Notes under the pieces: generated by a model
The model's input: the letters and a program-made list of their open reading frames with translations, nothing else
Databases searched by the model: none
What the model was told of the DNA's origin: nothing
Program-made: the position numbers and the translations under genes
Shown: positions 1 to 5,100 of the stretch, one piece after another
How positions within the stretch are numbered: the first letter of the stretch is position 1
How the letters are laid out: the number at the start of each line of letters is the position of its first letter
Assembly (NCBI GenBank): GCA_902496505.1
Contig: CABVBB010000198.1
Location: forward strand, 1-5,276
Source of the DNA: an uncultured Peptococcaceae bacterium
GTDB lineage: Bacteria; Bacillota; Peptococcia; Peptococcales; Peptococcaceae
DNA: 5,276 nucleotides
Reading direction: 5' to 3'

Positions 1-83
1 CCGGAGAGACGATCCTCATAGGGATCGCCCATGATCTCAAACATTGCCAGCTGGCCAGTGAGACCATCATCTTAAAACGTTGA
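1..83 (+). CDS. C-terminal fragment of an unidentified protein
   Basis: Reading from base 3, an open frame encodes 26 residues (starting GETILIGIAHDLKHC and ending IILKR) and stops at TGA 81-83. The start lies outside the window. A strong terminator in the same orientation begins only 7 bases after the stop, which supports this being the real end of a plus-strand gene. The spacing of the pattern 'TILIxxAHDLxxCxxASETIILK' loosely resembles the region around the switch histidine of ABC transporter ATPases (hhhhTHDhxxAxxhADxhhhL). That is a weak resemblance over too few residues to name a family, and the protein would end unusually soon after that motif. Confidence 0.5.
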   Translation, partial: GETILIGIAHDLKHCQLASETIILKR

Positions 84-89
84 CCGCAA

Positions 90-121
90 GGGACTGGGAG
101 CAGTATGCCCAGCCCCTTTTT
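90..121 (+). terminator. Intrinsic terminator of the upstream gene
   Basis: The arms GGGACTGGG (90-98) and CCCAGCCCC (108-116) form a stem of eight pairs with one A-C mismatch and a 9-base loop. Five T's (117-121) follow directly. The opposite strand has no T-tract, so this ends plus-strand transcription of the gene stopping at 83 and isolates the SLH-GH18 gene. Confidence 0.85.
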
Positions 122-175
122 GGTGCGCGGCAGGTCGGAAAAACACAAATTTTTGCAGAAATTTGCGGAGAGGCG

Positions 176-203
176 GTGACGAATAGGCCAAATATGCTAT
201 AAT
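176..203 (+). promoter_or_regulatory. Vegetative (sigma-A type) promoter of the SLH-GH18 gene
   Basis: A perfect TATAAT -10 box lies at 198-203, preceded by TGC at 195-197 (extended -10, TGn). A GTGACG -35 box (4 of 6 to TTGACA) lies at 176-181 with a 16-base spacer. The start would fall near 210, giving a leader of about 40 bases. The rest of the 84-244 interval holds only the upstream terminator and no supported gene. Confidence 0.8.
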
Positions 204-238
204 AGGCTTGTTGGGCCAAGAGGAGACCATTTTTTAGA

Positions 239-243
239 GGAGG
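239..243 (+). promoter_or_regulatory. Ribosome binding site that selects the third of three ATGs
   Basis: GGAGG at 239-243 is followed by three in-frame ATG codons at 245, 248 and 251. The gap is 1 base to the first, 4 to the second and 7 to the third. Normal Shine-Dalgarno spacing therefore favours 251. The choice changes only two N-terminal methionines. Confidence 0.65.
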
Positions 244-250
244 AATGATG

Positions 251-1942
251 ATGAAAAGAAAGCAAGTACGGATCATGAGCGTGCTGCTGGTGCTGACGAT
301 GCTCTTGGGTATCGGTGCACCAGCCTACGCTGCGGAGAGCGCTGAACGATTCAGCGATGTGCCGGAGGGCCATTGGGCGGACGGCGTGATCCATGAGCTG
401 CGCAGTCTGGGCATCTCCGGCGGTGTCGGCAACAACACCTTCGGTTTGGGCCAGACCATCACCCGCGGTGAATTTTTTGCCTTTATCGTGAAAGTCATGG
501 GTTGGGAAGAGGTCGCCCCGCAGGCGGCCAGCTACAGTGATGTAGATCCAAGCGCGTGGTATTATCCTGCAGTGGAAACGGCGGCAGCGCATGGCGTCAT
601 GGATATTGGCGGCGCGATCCGGGCGGATGAACCGATCACCCGTGAGGAAATGGCCATGTATCTGGTCGGCGCGCTGGGTTTTAAGGATCTGGGCAGCCAG
701 CTTAAGGATACCCCCTGCGCCTTTACCGATGTGACGGCTAATAAGGGCTATATCGCTTTAGCCAACGATCTGGGTCTGGTCGGCGGCATGGGCGATGGAC
801 TGTTTGCTCCGCAGGCGACAGCCACTAGAGAACAGGCAGCGGCTATGATCATCCGTTTGTATGAGACGCGCTACAAGACGCTCCAAGAGCTGCACGGCTG
901 CTACGCCATCAGTTCTTCGTCCCAAAGCCAGCTGATGAGTCAGATGGATTCGGTGAGCTTCGGCTGGAGCCGCTTGACGCTGGATAATGGACAGGCTGTG
1001 CTCAACACCACCAGCAAGGACAACAATGAGTTCCGCGTGCCCTCAGGCTTTACAGAGCCCATAGCGGCAGCCAAAGCCAACGGAGCGACCGTGCAGCTGA
1101 TGGTCTATGCGGACAATGCCACCATGACAGAGCAAGGACCTTTGCTCACCACCGTACTGACTGACAGCGCTCTGCGCACTCAGGCTGTGCAGGCTATCGT
1201 CAGCCAGGTCAACCAGACCGCTAAGGACGGCGAAAGCGTCTCTTTTGACGGCGTTGTGATCGATTTTGAAGCGATGAAAGGCAGCGACTTAAAGTTGGCC
1301 TTCAATACCTTCTTAAGCGAGCTCAAAAGCCAATTAGGCGGCAAATCGCTTTATGTCACAGTACACCCGATGCGCGACGATCAGGCGTATTATGATGCGT
1401 ACGACTACCGCACCATCGGCCAGCTGGCCGACAAGGTGATCTTGATGGTGAGCGATTATTATGCTAAATCTTTGACGCAGGCCGAGATGGACATGGGCTA
1501 CACCATGACCCCGCTCAGTCCGCTCAATGAAGTGTATTACGGCTTGAAGCAGATCACCGATCCCAATACCGGCGTCGGGGATACCAGCAAGATCTGGTTG
1601 CAGGTCTCCATGGATACCGTGCAGTGGAAGCTCCAGGACGGCAAGGTCATCAATCAGACACCTTACCACCCCACTTACGATGCAGTGAGCGCCCGTCTCG
1701 CTATGGGCGTGGAAGATTTCTACCCCAATTACAGCTACAATCCGTACGCCCGCTATCATGATGACAGCGACAATACGGACAATGTCCTCTGGTATGAGGA
1801 TGCCCGCAGCATCCAGGCCAAACTGGAACTGGCCCGCCTTTTCGGCATCCAGGGCGTTTCCGTCTGGCGGCTGGGCACGATCCCCAATGAGTATGCCAAC
1901 AATTTGAACGTTTGGCAGACCATCACTCAGGAAGTGCAGTAA
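251..1942 (+). CDS. Secreted SLH-domain protein with C-terminal GH18 (spore-lysin-like) domain
   Basis: The product is 563 residues counted from the ATG at 251 (two in-frame ATGs precede it at 245 and 248). Residues 1-27 are a signal peptide: basic KRKQVR, a hydrophobic core, and AYA before the likely cleavage site at 27/28. Three SLH repeats follow, near 34-85, 95-145 and 158-205. Each opens with an aromatic-S/T-DV motif and carries ITRG (70), ITRE (129) or ATRE (191), equivalent to the family's TRAE motif. SLH repeats normally bind pyruvylated secondary wall polymer, so the protein probably sits on the outer face of the wall. Residues from about 213 to the end resemble glycoside hydrolase family 18, of the type seen in spore-cortex lysins such as YaaH/SleL. 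The active-site strand reads DGVVIDFE (333-340), keeping the D338 and E340 pair; later strands include VILMVSDYY (396-404) and GVSVWRLG (535-542). The second Asp of the classic DxxDxDxE is Val336. The substrate is presumably a GlcNAc-containing glycan (inference). It has its own promoter and terminator. Confidence 0.9.
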   Translation: MKRKQVRIMSVLLVLTMLLGIGAPAYAAESAERFSDVPEGHWADGVIHELRSLGISGGVGNNTFGLGQTITRGEFFAFIVKVMGWEEVAPQAASYSDVDPSAWYYPAVETAAAHGVMDIGGAIRADEPITREEMAMYLVGALGFKDLGSQLKDTPCAFTDVTANKGYIALANDLGLVGGMGDGLFAPQATATREQAAAMIIRLYETRYKTLQELHGCYAISSSSQSQLMSQMDSVSFGWSRLTLDNGQAVLNTTSKDNNEFRVPSGFTEPIAAAKANGATVQLMVYADNATMTEQGPLLTTVLTDSALRTQAVQAIVSQVNQTAKDGESVSFDGVVIDFEAMKGSDLKLAFNTFLSELKSQLGGKSLYVTVHPMRDDQAYYDAYDYRTIGQLADKVILMVSDYYAKSLTQAEMDMGYTMTPLSPLNEVYYGLKQITDPNTGVGDTSKIWLQVSMDTVQWKLQDGKVINQTPYHPTYDAVSARLAMGVEDFYPNYSYNPYARYHDDSDNTDNVLWYEDARSIQAKLELARLFGIQGVSVWRLGTIPNEYANNLNVWQTITQEVQ

Positions 1943-1968
1943 AGCTGGCAAAATTCTGTGTACAAAAG

Positions 1969-2005
1969 AAAGCCGCTTCACAAGTATTTTGTGGAGCGGC
2001 TTTTT
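1969..2005. terminator. Bidirectional terminator between convergent genes
   Basis: AAAGCCGCT (1969-1977) pairs with AGCGGCTTT (1995-2003). A T-G wobble (1978/1994) and CACAA/TTGTG (1979-1983/1989-1993) extend the stem, leaving loop GTATT. On the plus strand the stem runs into T's to 2005; on the minus strand the sequence after the stem is also T-rich (complement of 1961-1971). It starts 26 bases after the SLH-GH18 stop and lies 10 bases beyond the LysR A stop, so it serves both transcripts. Confidence 0.9.
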
Positions 2006-2014
2006 GGTGTGCGT

Positions 2015-2974
2015 TTACAGCGGATGGCTGGCAAAATAAACGTCCATTTGGGCGTAGGTCTGCCGAAGCTGGTCGAGAAAAGCGGTCTCTATGGCGGAGA
2101 GCATATGCTTCTGCGGCAGCAGCAGGTGATGGTAGAAGCGGACCTGGTTGTTCTCGAAAGGCAGTTCAGCGATCTGGCCGGCAGCCAGGTAAGCATCTTG
2201 GTAAAGGGCACTGCGTGGGATCACGGATACACCCGCGCCGGAGGCGATCAGTTTTTTGAGGCTCTCCAGCGTATCCACGCCGATGGCATTGCTGTCTTGA
2301 TACAGCTCGTGCGGAAATTGGGGCACCTCGTCAGAGGCAGGGTCCAAGCCGCCGAAGATCAGGCTGGAATAGTTGATACCCGTGTATTCGCGCAGCTTGT
2401 CCCGAGTTAAATATTTTTGGTGGGTGATGGGACTATCTGCCGGAGCGCAGCAGATGAAGCAGTCCTCATAGAGATACTCGATGAGGAAATCCCGGCTTTC
2501 TGCCTGCAAACGGTACAGGGTGTCGATGGAGGAATCATAGGCGCTGAGTCCCAGATAGCCAGGCAGAGCGGTCAGTTCCTCCAGCAGAAATTCCGGACGG
2601 GTCTCCAGTACGGAGATGGACACACGCGGATAGTGTTTTTGAAAGGCCAGGATAGTCGGCGGCAGCAGTCCGCTGCAAATGGCCGGTGCGGCCAGGAGAT
2701 GGATCGATCCAGCGGCAGAAGGCTGAGAGCGGACAGCGTATAAGCGGTCGAGCTCGCTGAGCGCCTCGGTGATCTGTGGGATCAGCCGCTCACCCTCCTC
2801 CGTGGGAATGACGCCGGTGGTCAAGCGGTGAAAGAGCTTGACGCCCCATTCCTCCTCCAAGGCGGCCAGTGCATTAGAGAGCGACGGCTGAGACAGCGAG
2901 AGGTTTTTGGCCGCCTGCGAGAGCGAATGGGTGTGATAGATCTCCACCACATATTTGAGCTGCTCTAAGCGCAT
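2015..2974 (-). CDS. LysR-family transcriptional regulator A
   Basis: The product is 319 residues, a typical LysR-type length. Residues 1-60 form the winged helix-turn-helix, with the family signature SQAAKNLSLSQPSLSNALAALE (in two parts: 19-30 and 31-40) and the wing KLFHR (46-50). A linker helix runs to about 85 and a two-lobed effector-binding domain spans about 90-300. Such proteins are cytoplasmic tetramers that sense a small metabolite; the ligand here is unknown. The ATG at 2974 has a strong AAGGAGGTG 7-9 bases upstream, inside the end of the preceding gene. The gene overlaps LysR B by 10 bases, so the two are co-transcribed and probably translationally coupled. It is closely related to LysR B: both begin MRLEQL and share the ALYQD motif (256-260 here). 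The regulated genes cannot be read directly from the sequence. Confidence 0.93.
   Translation of the reverse strand: MRLEQLKYVVEIYHTHSLSQAAKNLSLSQPSLSNALAALEEEWGVKLFHRLTTGVIPTEEGERLIPQITEALSELDRLYAVRSQPSAAGSIHLLAAPAICSGLLPPTILAFQKHYPRVSISVLETRPEFLLEELTALPGYLGLSAYDSSIDTLYRLQAESRDFLIEYLYEDCFICCAPADSPITHQKYLTRDKLREYTGINYSSLIFGGLDPASDEVPQFPHELYQDSNAIGVDTLESLKKLIASGAGVSVIPRSALYQDAYLAAGQIAELPFENNQVRFYHHLLLPQKHMLSAIETAFLDQLRQTYAQMDVYFASHPL
2883..2917. repeat. DNA-level direct repeat, copy 1 (in LysR A)
   Basis: These 35 bases match 3854-3888 with three mismatches by hand alignment. Both copies encode the recognition-helix segment (around residues 20-31) of the two adjacent LysR genes. The repeat fits a tandem duplication whose DNA-contacting part stayed conserved, or local gene conversion. 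It is coding sequence and not a mobile repeat. Confidence 0.7.
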
Positions 2975-3945
2975 GGAAAAGCACCTCCTTGGCTGTCCAG
3001 CTGGCGGTAGATGTGTTTGATGATGGTCACCAGCGTCTGCGCCGCCGGGGTGAGCTGAAGCTGGCGGTGGTGCAGGAGGTAGTGTTCAAAATGCAGCTGC
3101 ACGTCTTGGACTTCCACCGGTACGATGCGGCCGCTTTGGATGTAGAGATCCTGATACAGCGCCGTACGGGGCAGCAGGGCGATGCCGCAGCCGTCGGCCA
3201 CCAACCGCTTGACCGCCTCCAGAGAGGTCATCGTCAGCAAACTGGGTGGATTGTCCAGCGTGGGCGGGAGAAAGATGCCGAAATCCGAATAGATCTGCCG
3301 CCACTGGAGATGGAGCGAATGCTCGGTGAAGGTGGTGAAATAGATGAACGGATAGCGCACGATATCCTCTAACAGCACAGTTTCCTGCTGGGCCAAAGGA
3401 TCAGCGCTGCTGACGAGATGGCAGAAGGTGTCGCTGTAAAGATAAGAGCTCACCAGACTGACCTCCTCCAGCGTTTGGTGGAAACGTTCGCTGTTGGCGG
3501 GATTGAAGCTGGTCAGACCGATGATATCAGGTGACTGCGCCATCTTCTGCATCAGTTCTGGAAAACGGCACTGCGATAAGGTGATCTGTACATCGGGGTA
3601 AAGCTGGCGGAACTGTGTGATAGCCTCCAAAAGGATCGTGCTGGCAGCCGAGGGACTGGCTGCGATCTCCAGACGCTCGGGACGGCGCTTGTTTTCCGGG
3701 ACCAGCTGGCGCAGCTGATCCATTTGGGCAAAAAAGTTCTGGGCGATCTCCAGGACCTCCTGGCCCGAAGGGGTCGGGGAGATCCCGCGAGAAGAACGGT
3801 TGAACAATTTGAGACCTAATTCTTTTTCTAATGATGCAATAGCTGTGCTCAGAGACGGCTGAGACAGAGAGAGGTTTTTGGCGGCTTGGGATATGGAACC
3901 AGCCCGAGCCACCTCTAAGATCATGCTGAGTTGTTCCAGTCGCAT
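2965..3945 (-). CDS. LysR-family transcriptional regulator B
   Basis: The product is 326 residues from the ATG at 3945. The frame stays open upstream to 4122, but that part only shadows the small gene read in another frame. The LysR family starts at MRLEQL, and GGAGG (complement of 3955-3959) lies 9 bases before this ATG, so the shorter start is preferred. Residues 1-60 are the winged helix-turn-helix (SQAAKNLSLSQPSLS at 19-33, wing KLFNR at 46-50); about 92-312 is the effector-binding domain. In the first 62 residues about 37 are identical to LysR A by ungapped hand alignment. The C-terminal part is more diverged but keeps LPRTALYQD (258-266). It stops with TAG at 2967-2965, inside the start of LysR A. 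It is the second gene of an apparent three-gene unit, 37 bases after the small gene. The ligand and targets are unknown. Confidence 0.93.
   Translation of the reverse strand: MRLEQLSMILEVARAGSISQAAKNLSLSQPSLSTAIASLEKELGLKLFNRSSRGISPTPSGQEVLEIAQNFFAQMDQLRQLVPENKRRPERLEIAASPSAASTILLEAITQFRQLYPDVQITLSQCRFPELMQKMAQSPDIIGLTSFNPANSERFHQTLEEVSLVSSYLYSDTFCHLVSSADPLAQQETVLLEDIVRYPFIYFTTFTEHSLHLQWRQIYSDFGIFLPPTLDNPPSLLTMTSLEAVKRLVADGCGIALLPRTALYQDLYIQSGRIVPVEVQDVQLHFEHYLLHHRQLQLTPAAQTLVTIIKHIYRQLDSQGGAFPCA
2982..2990 (-). promoter_or_regulatory. Ribosome binding site of LysR A inside LysR B
   Basis: The minus strand reads AAGGAGGTG, about 7-9 bases before the LysR A ATG at 2974. It lies within the last codons of LysR B, so ribosomes finishing LysR B end at the LysR A initiation region. 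That is a usual arrangement for translational coupling and roughly matched amounts of the two products. Confidence 0.75.
3854..3888. repeat. DNA-level direct repeat, copy 2 (in LysR B)
   Basis: This is the partner of 2883-2917, with three mismatches in 35 bases. It encodes the same recognition-helix residues in LysR B. Its meaning is discussed under copy 1. Confidence 0.7.
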
Positions 3946-3982
3946 AGCAGGGATCCTCCAAAAAAGTGGGTTAGCAGGTAAG

Positions 3983-4156
3983 TTATTCGGTATCGTCTTC
4001 GATCCATTCATCCAGCAGTTCATCGATCTCGTCGAAATAGGCGCCTTGTTCACAGTCGTCCCATTCCGGCGGCAGGCAAAATGGCCAGACGCGCAAAAAC
4101 AGCTTGCGCTTGCGGCGCACACGGCTGTTTGCGGTGGCAGTATCGGTTTGAGCCAT
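3983..4156 (-). CDS. Small charge-segregated protein of unknown function (57 residues)
   Basis: ATG at 4156 to TAA at 3983 encodes 57 residues. AAGGAG (complement of 4165-4170) lies 8 bases before the ATG, a strong and well-placed ribosome site, and the gene ends 37 bases before LysR B on the same strand. Residues 12-22 are strongly basic (RVRRKRK at 13-18 and on). The middle is aromatic/hydrophobic (LFLRVWPFCLPP at 19-30). Residues 31-57 are strongly acidic, with DEIDELLDEWIEDDTE as the last 16. The hydrophobic part is too short and Arg-interrupted to be a convincing membrane span, and the order is not that of a signal peptide. I recognise no family. The position suggests co-transcription with both LysR genes; a partner or modulator role would be speculation. 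The ribosome site and the charge pattern make a chance open frame unlikely. Confidence 0.72.
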   Translation of the reverse strand: MAQTDTATANSRVRRKRKLFLRVWPFCLPPEWDDCEQGAYFDEIDELLDEWIEDDTE

Positions 4157-4194
4157 GGCGTCAGCTCCTTGATTGATCCGTCATAATACTATTT

Positions 4195-4223
4195 ATGGTA
4201 CGACATCCGGCGGGTGTTGTCCA
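4195..4223 (-). promoter_or_regulatory. Candidate promoter of the small protein-LysR unit
   Basis: On the minus strand, TGGACA (complement of 4218-4223; 5 of 6 to TTGACA) is followed after 17 bases by TACCAT (complement of 4195-4200; 4 of 6 to TATAAT). Transcription would begin near 4188, about 30 bases before the ATG. An alternative -10, TATTAT (complement of 4183-4188), is a better box but has no recognisable -35 at the right distance. Confidence 0.45.
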
Positions 4224-4231
4224 GAACAATC

Positions 4232-4259
4232 TGCATAAAAACAGGGGCTTTTTGCATAA
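4232..4259. repeat. TGCATAA direct repeat with internal dyad in the divergent intergenic region
   Basis: TGCATAA occurs at 4232-4238 and again at 4253-4259, offset by exactly 21 bases (two helical turns). The same stretch is an interrupted dyad: TGCA (4232-4235) pairs with TGCA (4253-4256) and AAAA (4237-4240) with TTTT (4249-4252), leaving one unpaired T. It lies between the divergent small-protein/LysR unit and the 173-residue gene, upstream of the -35 box proposed for the former. A regulator site, perhaps for autoregulation by a LysR protein, is plausible but inferred. Confidence 0.4.
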
Positions 4260-4272
4260 GGGTGGCGCCAAA

Positions 4273-4342
4273 GGCCAAACGAGGCATATACATAGGATAG
4301 AGGCAGTGACTGCCCAAGCGGTCAGCGTTTTGGCCTGACCGC
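4273..4342 (+). other. Possible structured 5' leader with loop complementarity (pseudoknot-like)
   Basis: GCGGTCAG (4318-4325) and CTGACCGC (4335-4342) form a perfect 8-pair hairpin with the 9-base loop CGTTTTGGC, ending 9 bases before the AGGAGG at 4351-4356. Bases 4273-4281 (GGCCAAACG) are complementary to 4326-4335 with one bulged T, covering the whole loop. There is no T-tract, so it is not an ordinary terminator. It may be an RNA element affecting translation of the 173-residue gene, or a DNA operator. It depends on transcription starting before 4273, and I found no convincing plus-strand promoter in 4157-4363. Confidence 0.35.
4302..4314. promoter_or_regulatory. 13-base perfect palindrome, operator candidate
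   Basis: GGCAGTGACTGCC is a perfect dyad with a single central base (G4308). It lies 50 bases before the ATG of the 173-residue gene. Its centre is 22 bases from the centre of the hairpin at 4318-4342. It could be a protein site or a small RNA hairpin. Confidence 0.35.
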
Positions 4343-4363
4343 CAGATAGAAGGAGGAAACGAT

Positions 4364-4885
4364 ATGATGCAGAGACCCAATCCCCGCCGGGGAAAACGAC
4401 CAGGCAGCCGCATGAGCCAGCCTTTCGAGCTGACACGGCAGCAGAGTGCGGAAGAAGGGCTGGCGGAAACAGCAGAAGCCGTGTTGCCGACGGAAGAGGC
4501 GCCGACACCAGCGCAAAGCCTGCCAGCTTACCGCGCCTGCGCCGCTGTCGCCCAGCAGTCCCTGGCGCCAGGCGAAGCGCTGGGCTGGGGGCAGCCCGGC
4601 TGGCCCGTGCAGACAGCAGTGCCCCTAGGCGGCGCGCAGAATCTTTTGCTGCTCAATTTGACCTTTACAGCCGATACAGACGGTCTAGCCGTATGGTCGC
4701 TGCGTCTAGGCGACCACCTGGCGGCCGTCCTCTCTGCCCAAGTGCAGGCCGGTCAGTCCGTGACAACGATGCTCAATATCCACCTGCCTGCCGAACAGGA
4801 CGCTGCCGTCACCTTGTGGAACGATTCAGAAATGCCGCTGGTGGTGCAGCAGGGCAGTCTCGATCTGCTTACACTGGAGGAGTAG
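4364..4885 (+). CDS. Protein of unknown function with disordered N-terminus and beta-rich C-terminal domain
   Basis: The product is 173 residues. AGGAGG at 4351-4356 lies 7 bases before the ATG at 4364; a second ATG follows directly. Residues 1-16 are Arg/Pro/Gly-rich and basic (RPNPRRGKRPGSR). About 17-55 are rich in Glu, Ala, Pro and Gln and look disordered. From about 70 to 170 the sequence alternates hydrophobic and polar residues: LLLLNLTFTA, GLAVWSLRLGDHLAAVLSAQ, AGQSVTTMLNIHL, DAAVTLWNDS and VVQQGSLDLLTLEE. That pattern resembles a beta-sandwich and recalls the C-terminal C1q/TNF-like domains of bacterial collagen-like surface proteins, but this is a visual impression and not an assignment. 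No signal peptide or membrane span is visible. It is monocistronic, divergent from the small protein-LysR unit and closed by a terminator 10 bases downstream. The ribosome site, terminator and length make it a real gene; its function is unknown. Confidence 0.85.
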   Translation: MMQRPNPRRGKRPGSRMSQPFELTRQQSAEEGLAETAEAVLPTEEAPTPAQSLPAYRACAAVAQQSLAPGEALGWGQPGWPVQTAVPLGGAQNLLLLNLTFTADTDGLAVWSLRLGDHLAAVLSAQVQAGQSVTTMLNIHLPAEQDAAVTLWNDSEMPLVVQQGSLDLLTLEE

Positions 4886-4894
4886 AGCCAAGAG

Positions 4895-4921
4895 GGCGTG
4901 CGTGATGCGCACGCCTTTTTT
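4895..4921 (+). terminator. Intrinsic terminator of the 173-residue gene
   Basis: GGCGTGCG (4895-4902) pairs perfectly with CGCACGCC (4908-4915) around the loop TGATG. Six T's (4916-4921) follow. It starts 10 bases after the TAG stop and separates this gene from the permease gene. Confidence 0.93.
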
Positions 4922-4938
4922 GATTCGACAAAAATGGT

Positions 4939-4964
4939 GATAGTTTCAAACTATCGGCCCGATA
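4939..4964. promoter_or_regulatory. Overlapping palindromes, operator candidate for the permease gene
   Basis: GATAGTTTCAAACTATC (4939-4955) is a perfect 17-base dyad around C4947. TATCGGCCCGATA (4952-4964) is a perfect 13-base dyad around C4958 and shares TATC with the first. The centres are 11 bases apart, about one helical turn, giving alternating GATA-TATC-GATA half-sites. The 13 bases at 4941-4953 fit the T-N11-A core typical of LysR-type sites. The first dyad is centred about 63 bases before the start predicted from the TATAAA at 4998. MarR-type or TetR-type regulators also use such compact dyads. Confidence 0.65.
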
Positions 4965-4997
4965 CTTTATACATATTAGACTTGTTTATGGAATGGA

Positions 4998-5003
4998 TAT
5001 AAA
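4998..5003 (+). promoter_or_regulatory. Candidate -10 box of the permease gene
   Basis: TATAAA at 4998-5003 is 5 of 6 to the consensus, but the expected -35 position (about 4975-4981, ATTAGAC) does not resemble TTGACA. That is what an activator-dependent promoter would look like. A competing choice is TTCAAA (4945-4950), 17 bases, TATACA (4968-4973), which would place the dyad on the -35 box and suggest repression. The leader would be about 90 bases in the first case. Confidence 0.4.
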
Positions 5004-5023
5004 ATGGGACTATAGCACAGAAG

Positions 5024-5035
5024 CGTCGGCCGACG
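5024..5035. promoter_or_regulatory. 12-base perfect palindrome in the permease leader
   Basis: CGTCGGCCGACG is self-complementary without a spacer. It stands out as a GC-rich block inside AT-rich sequence, about 66 bases before the permease ATG. It could be a second protein site just after the transcription start. Without a loop it would make only a strained hairpin in RNA. Confidence 0.3.
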
Positions 5036-5100
5036 TAAGTTATTTCAGCAATTTTTTATTAACCAATGACCAAGCAAATGTTGACGATGAGGTGAAAAGA

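Noticed and set aside
1334..1981. Long 215-residue minus-strand open frame opposite the GH18 region
   Set aside because: It lies entirely antisense to a well-supported coding region apart from its first bases, which run through the terminator hairpin. It has no ribosome site and resembles no family; it is a codon-bias shadow.
1912..2743. Plus-strand open frames across the LysR A gene (1912-2259, 1958-2410, 2417-2743)
   Set aside because: They are antisense to LysR A, the first two begin near or inside the bidirectional terminator, and none has a convincing start signal or recognisable product.
3946..4122. N-terminal extension of LysR B to an ATG at 4122
   Set aside because: The extension is Cys/Ser/Asn-rich and unlike any LysR N-terminus. 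It overlaps the small gene in another frame, while the ATG at 3945 has a good ribosome site and the family's normal first residues.
4189..4293. Minus-strand frame ending at 4189 (short version starts MYMPRLAFGATL), possibly a further gene before the small protein
   Set aside because: No ribosome site precedes the plausible ATGs, and it covers the repeats and the proposed promoter. The longer versions shadow the 173-residue gene.
4196..4336. 46-codon plus-strand frame starting at ATG 4196
   Set aside because: There is no ribosome site before the ATG, the composition is unconvincing, and it runs through the dyads.
4318..4342. Hairpin as an intrinsic terminator
   Set aside because: Neither strand has a T-tract after the stem, and it sits directly before a ribosome binding site.
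4934..5002. 22-codon frame that could be a leader peptide before the permease
   Set aside because: No Shine-Dalgarno sequence precedes it, it spans the operator-like dyads, and no attenuator hairpin with a T-tract follows.
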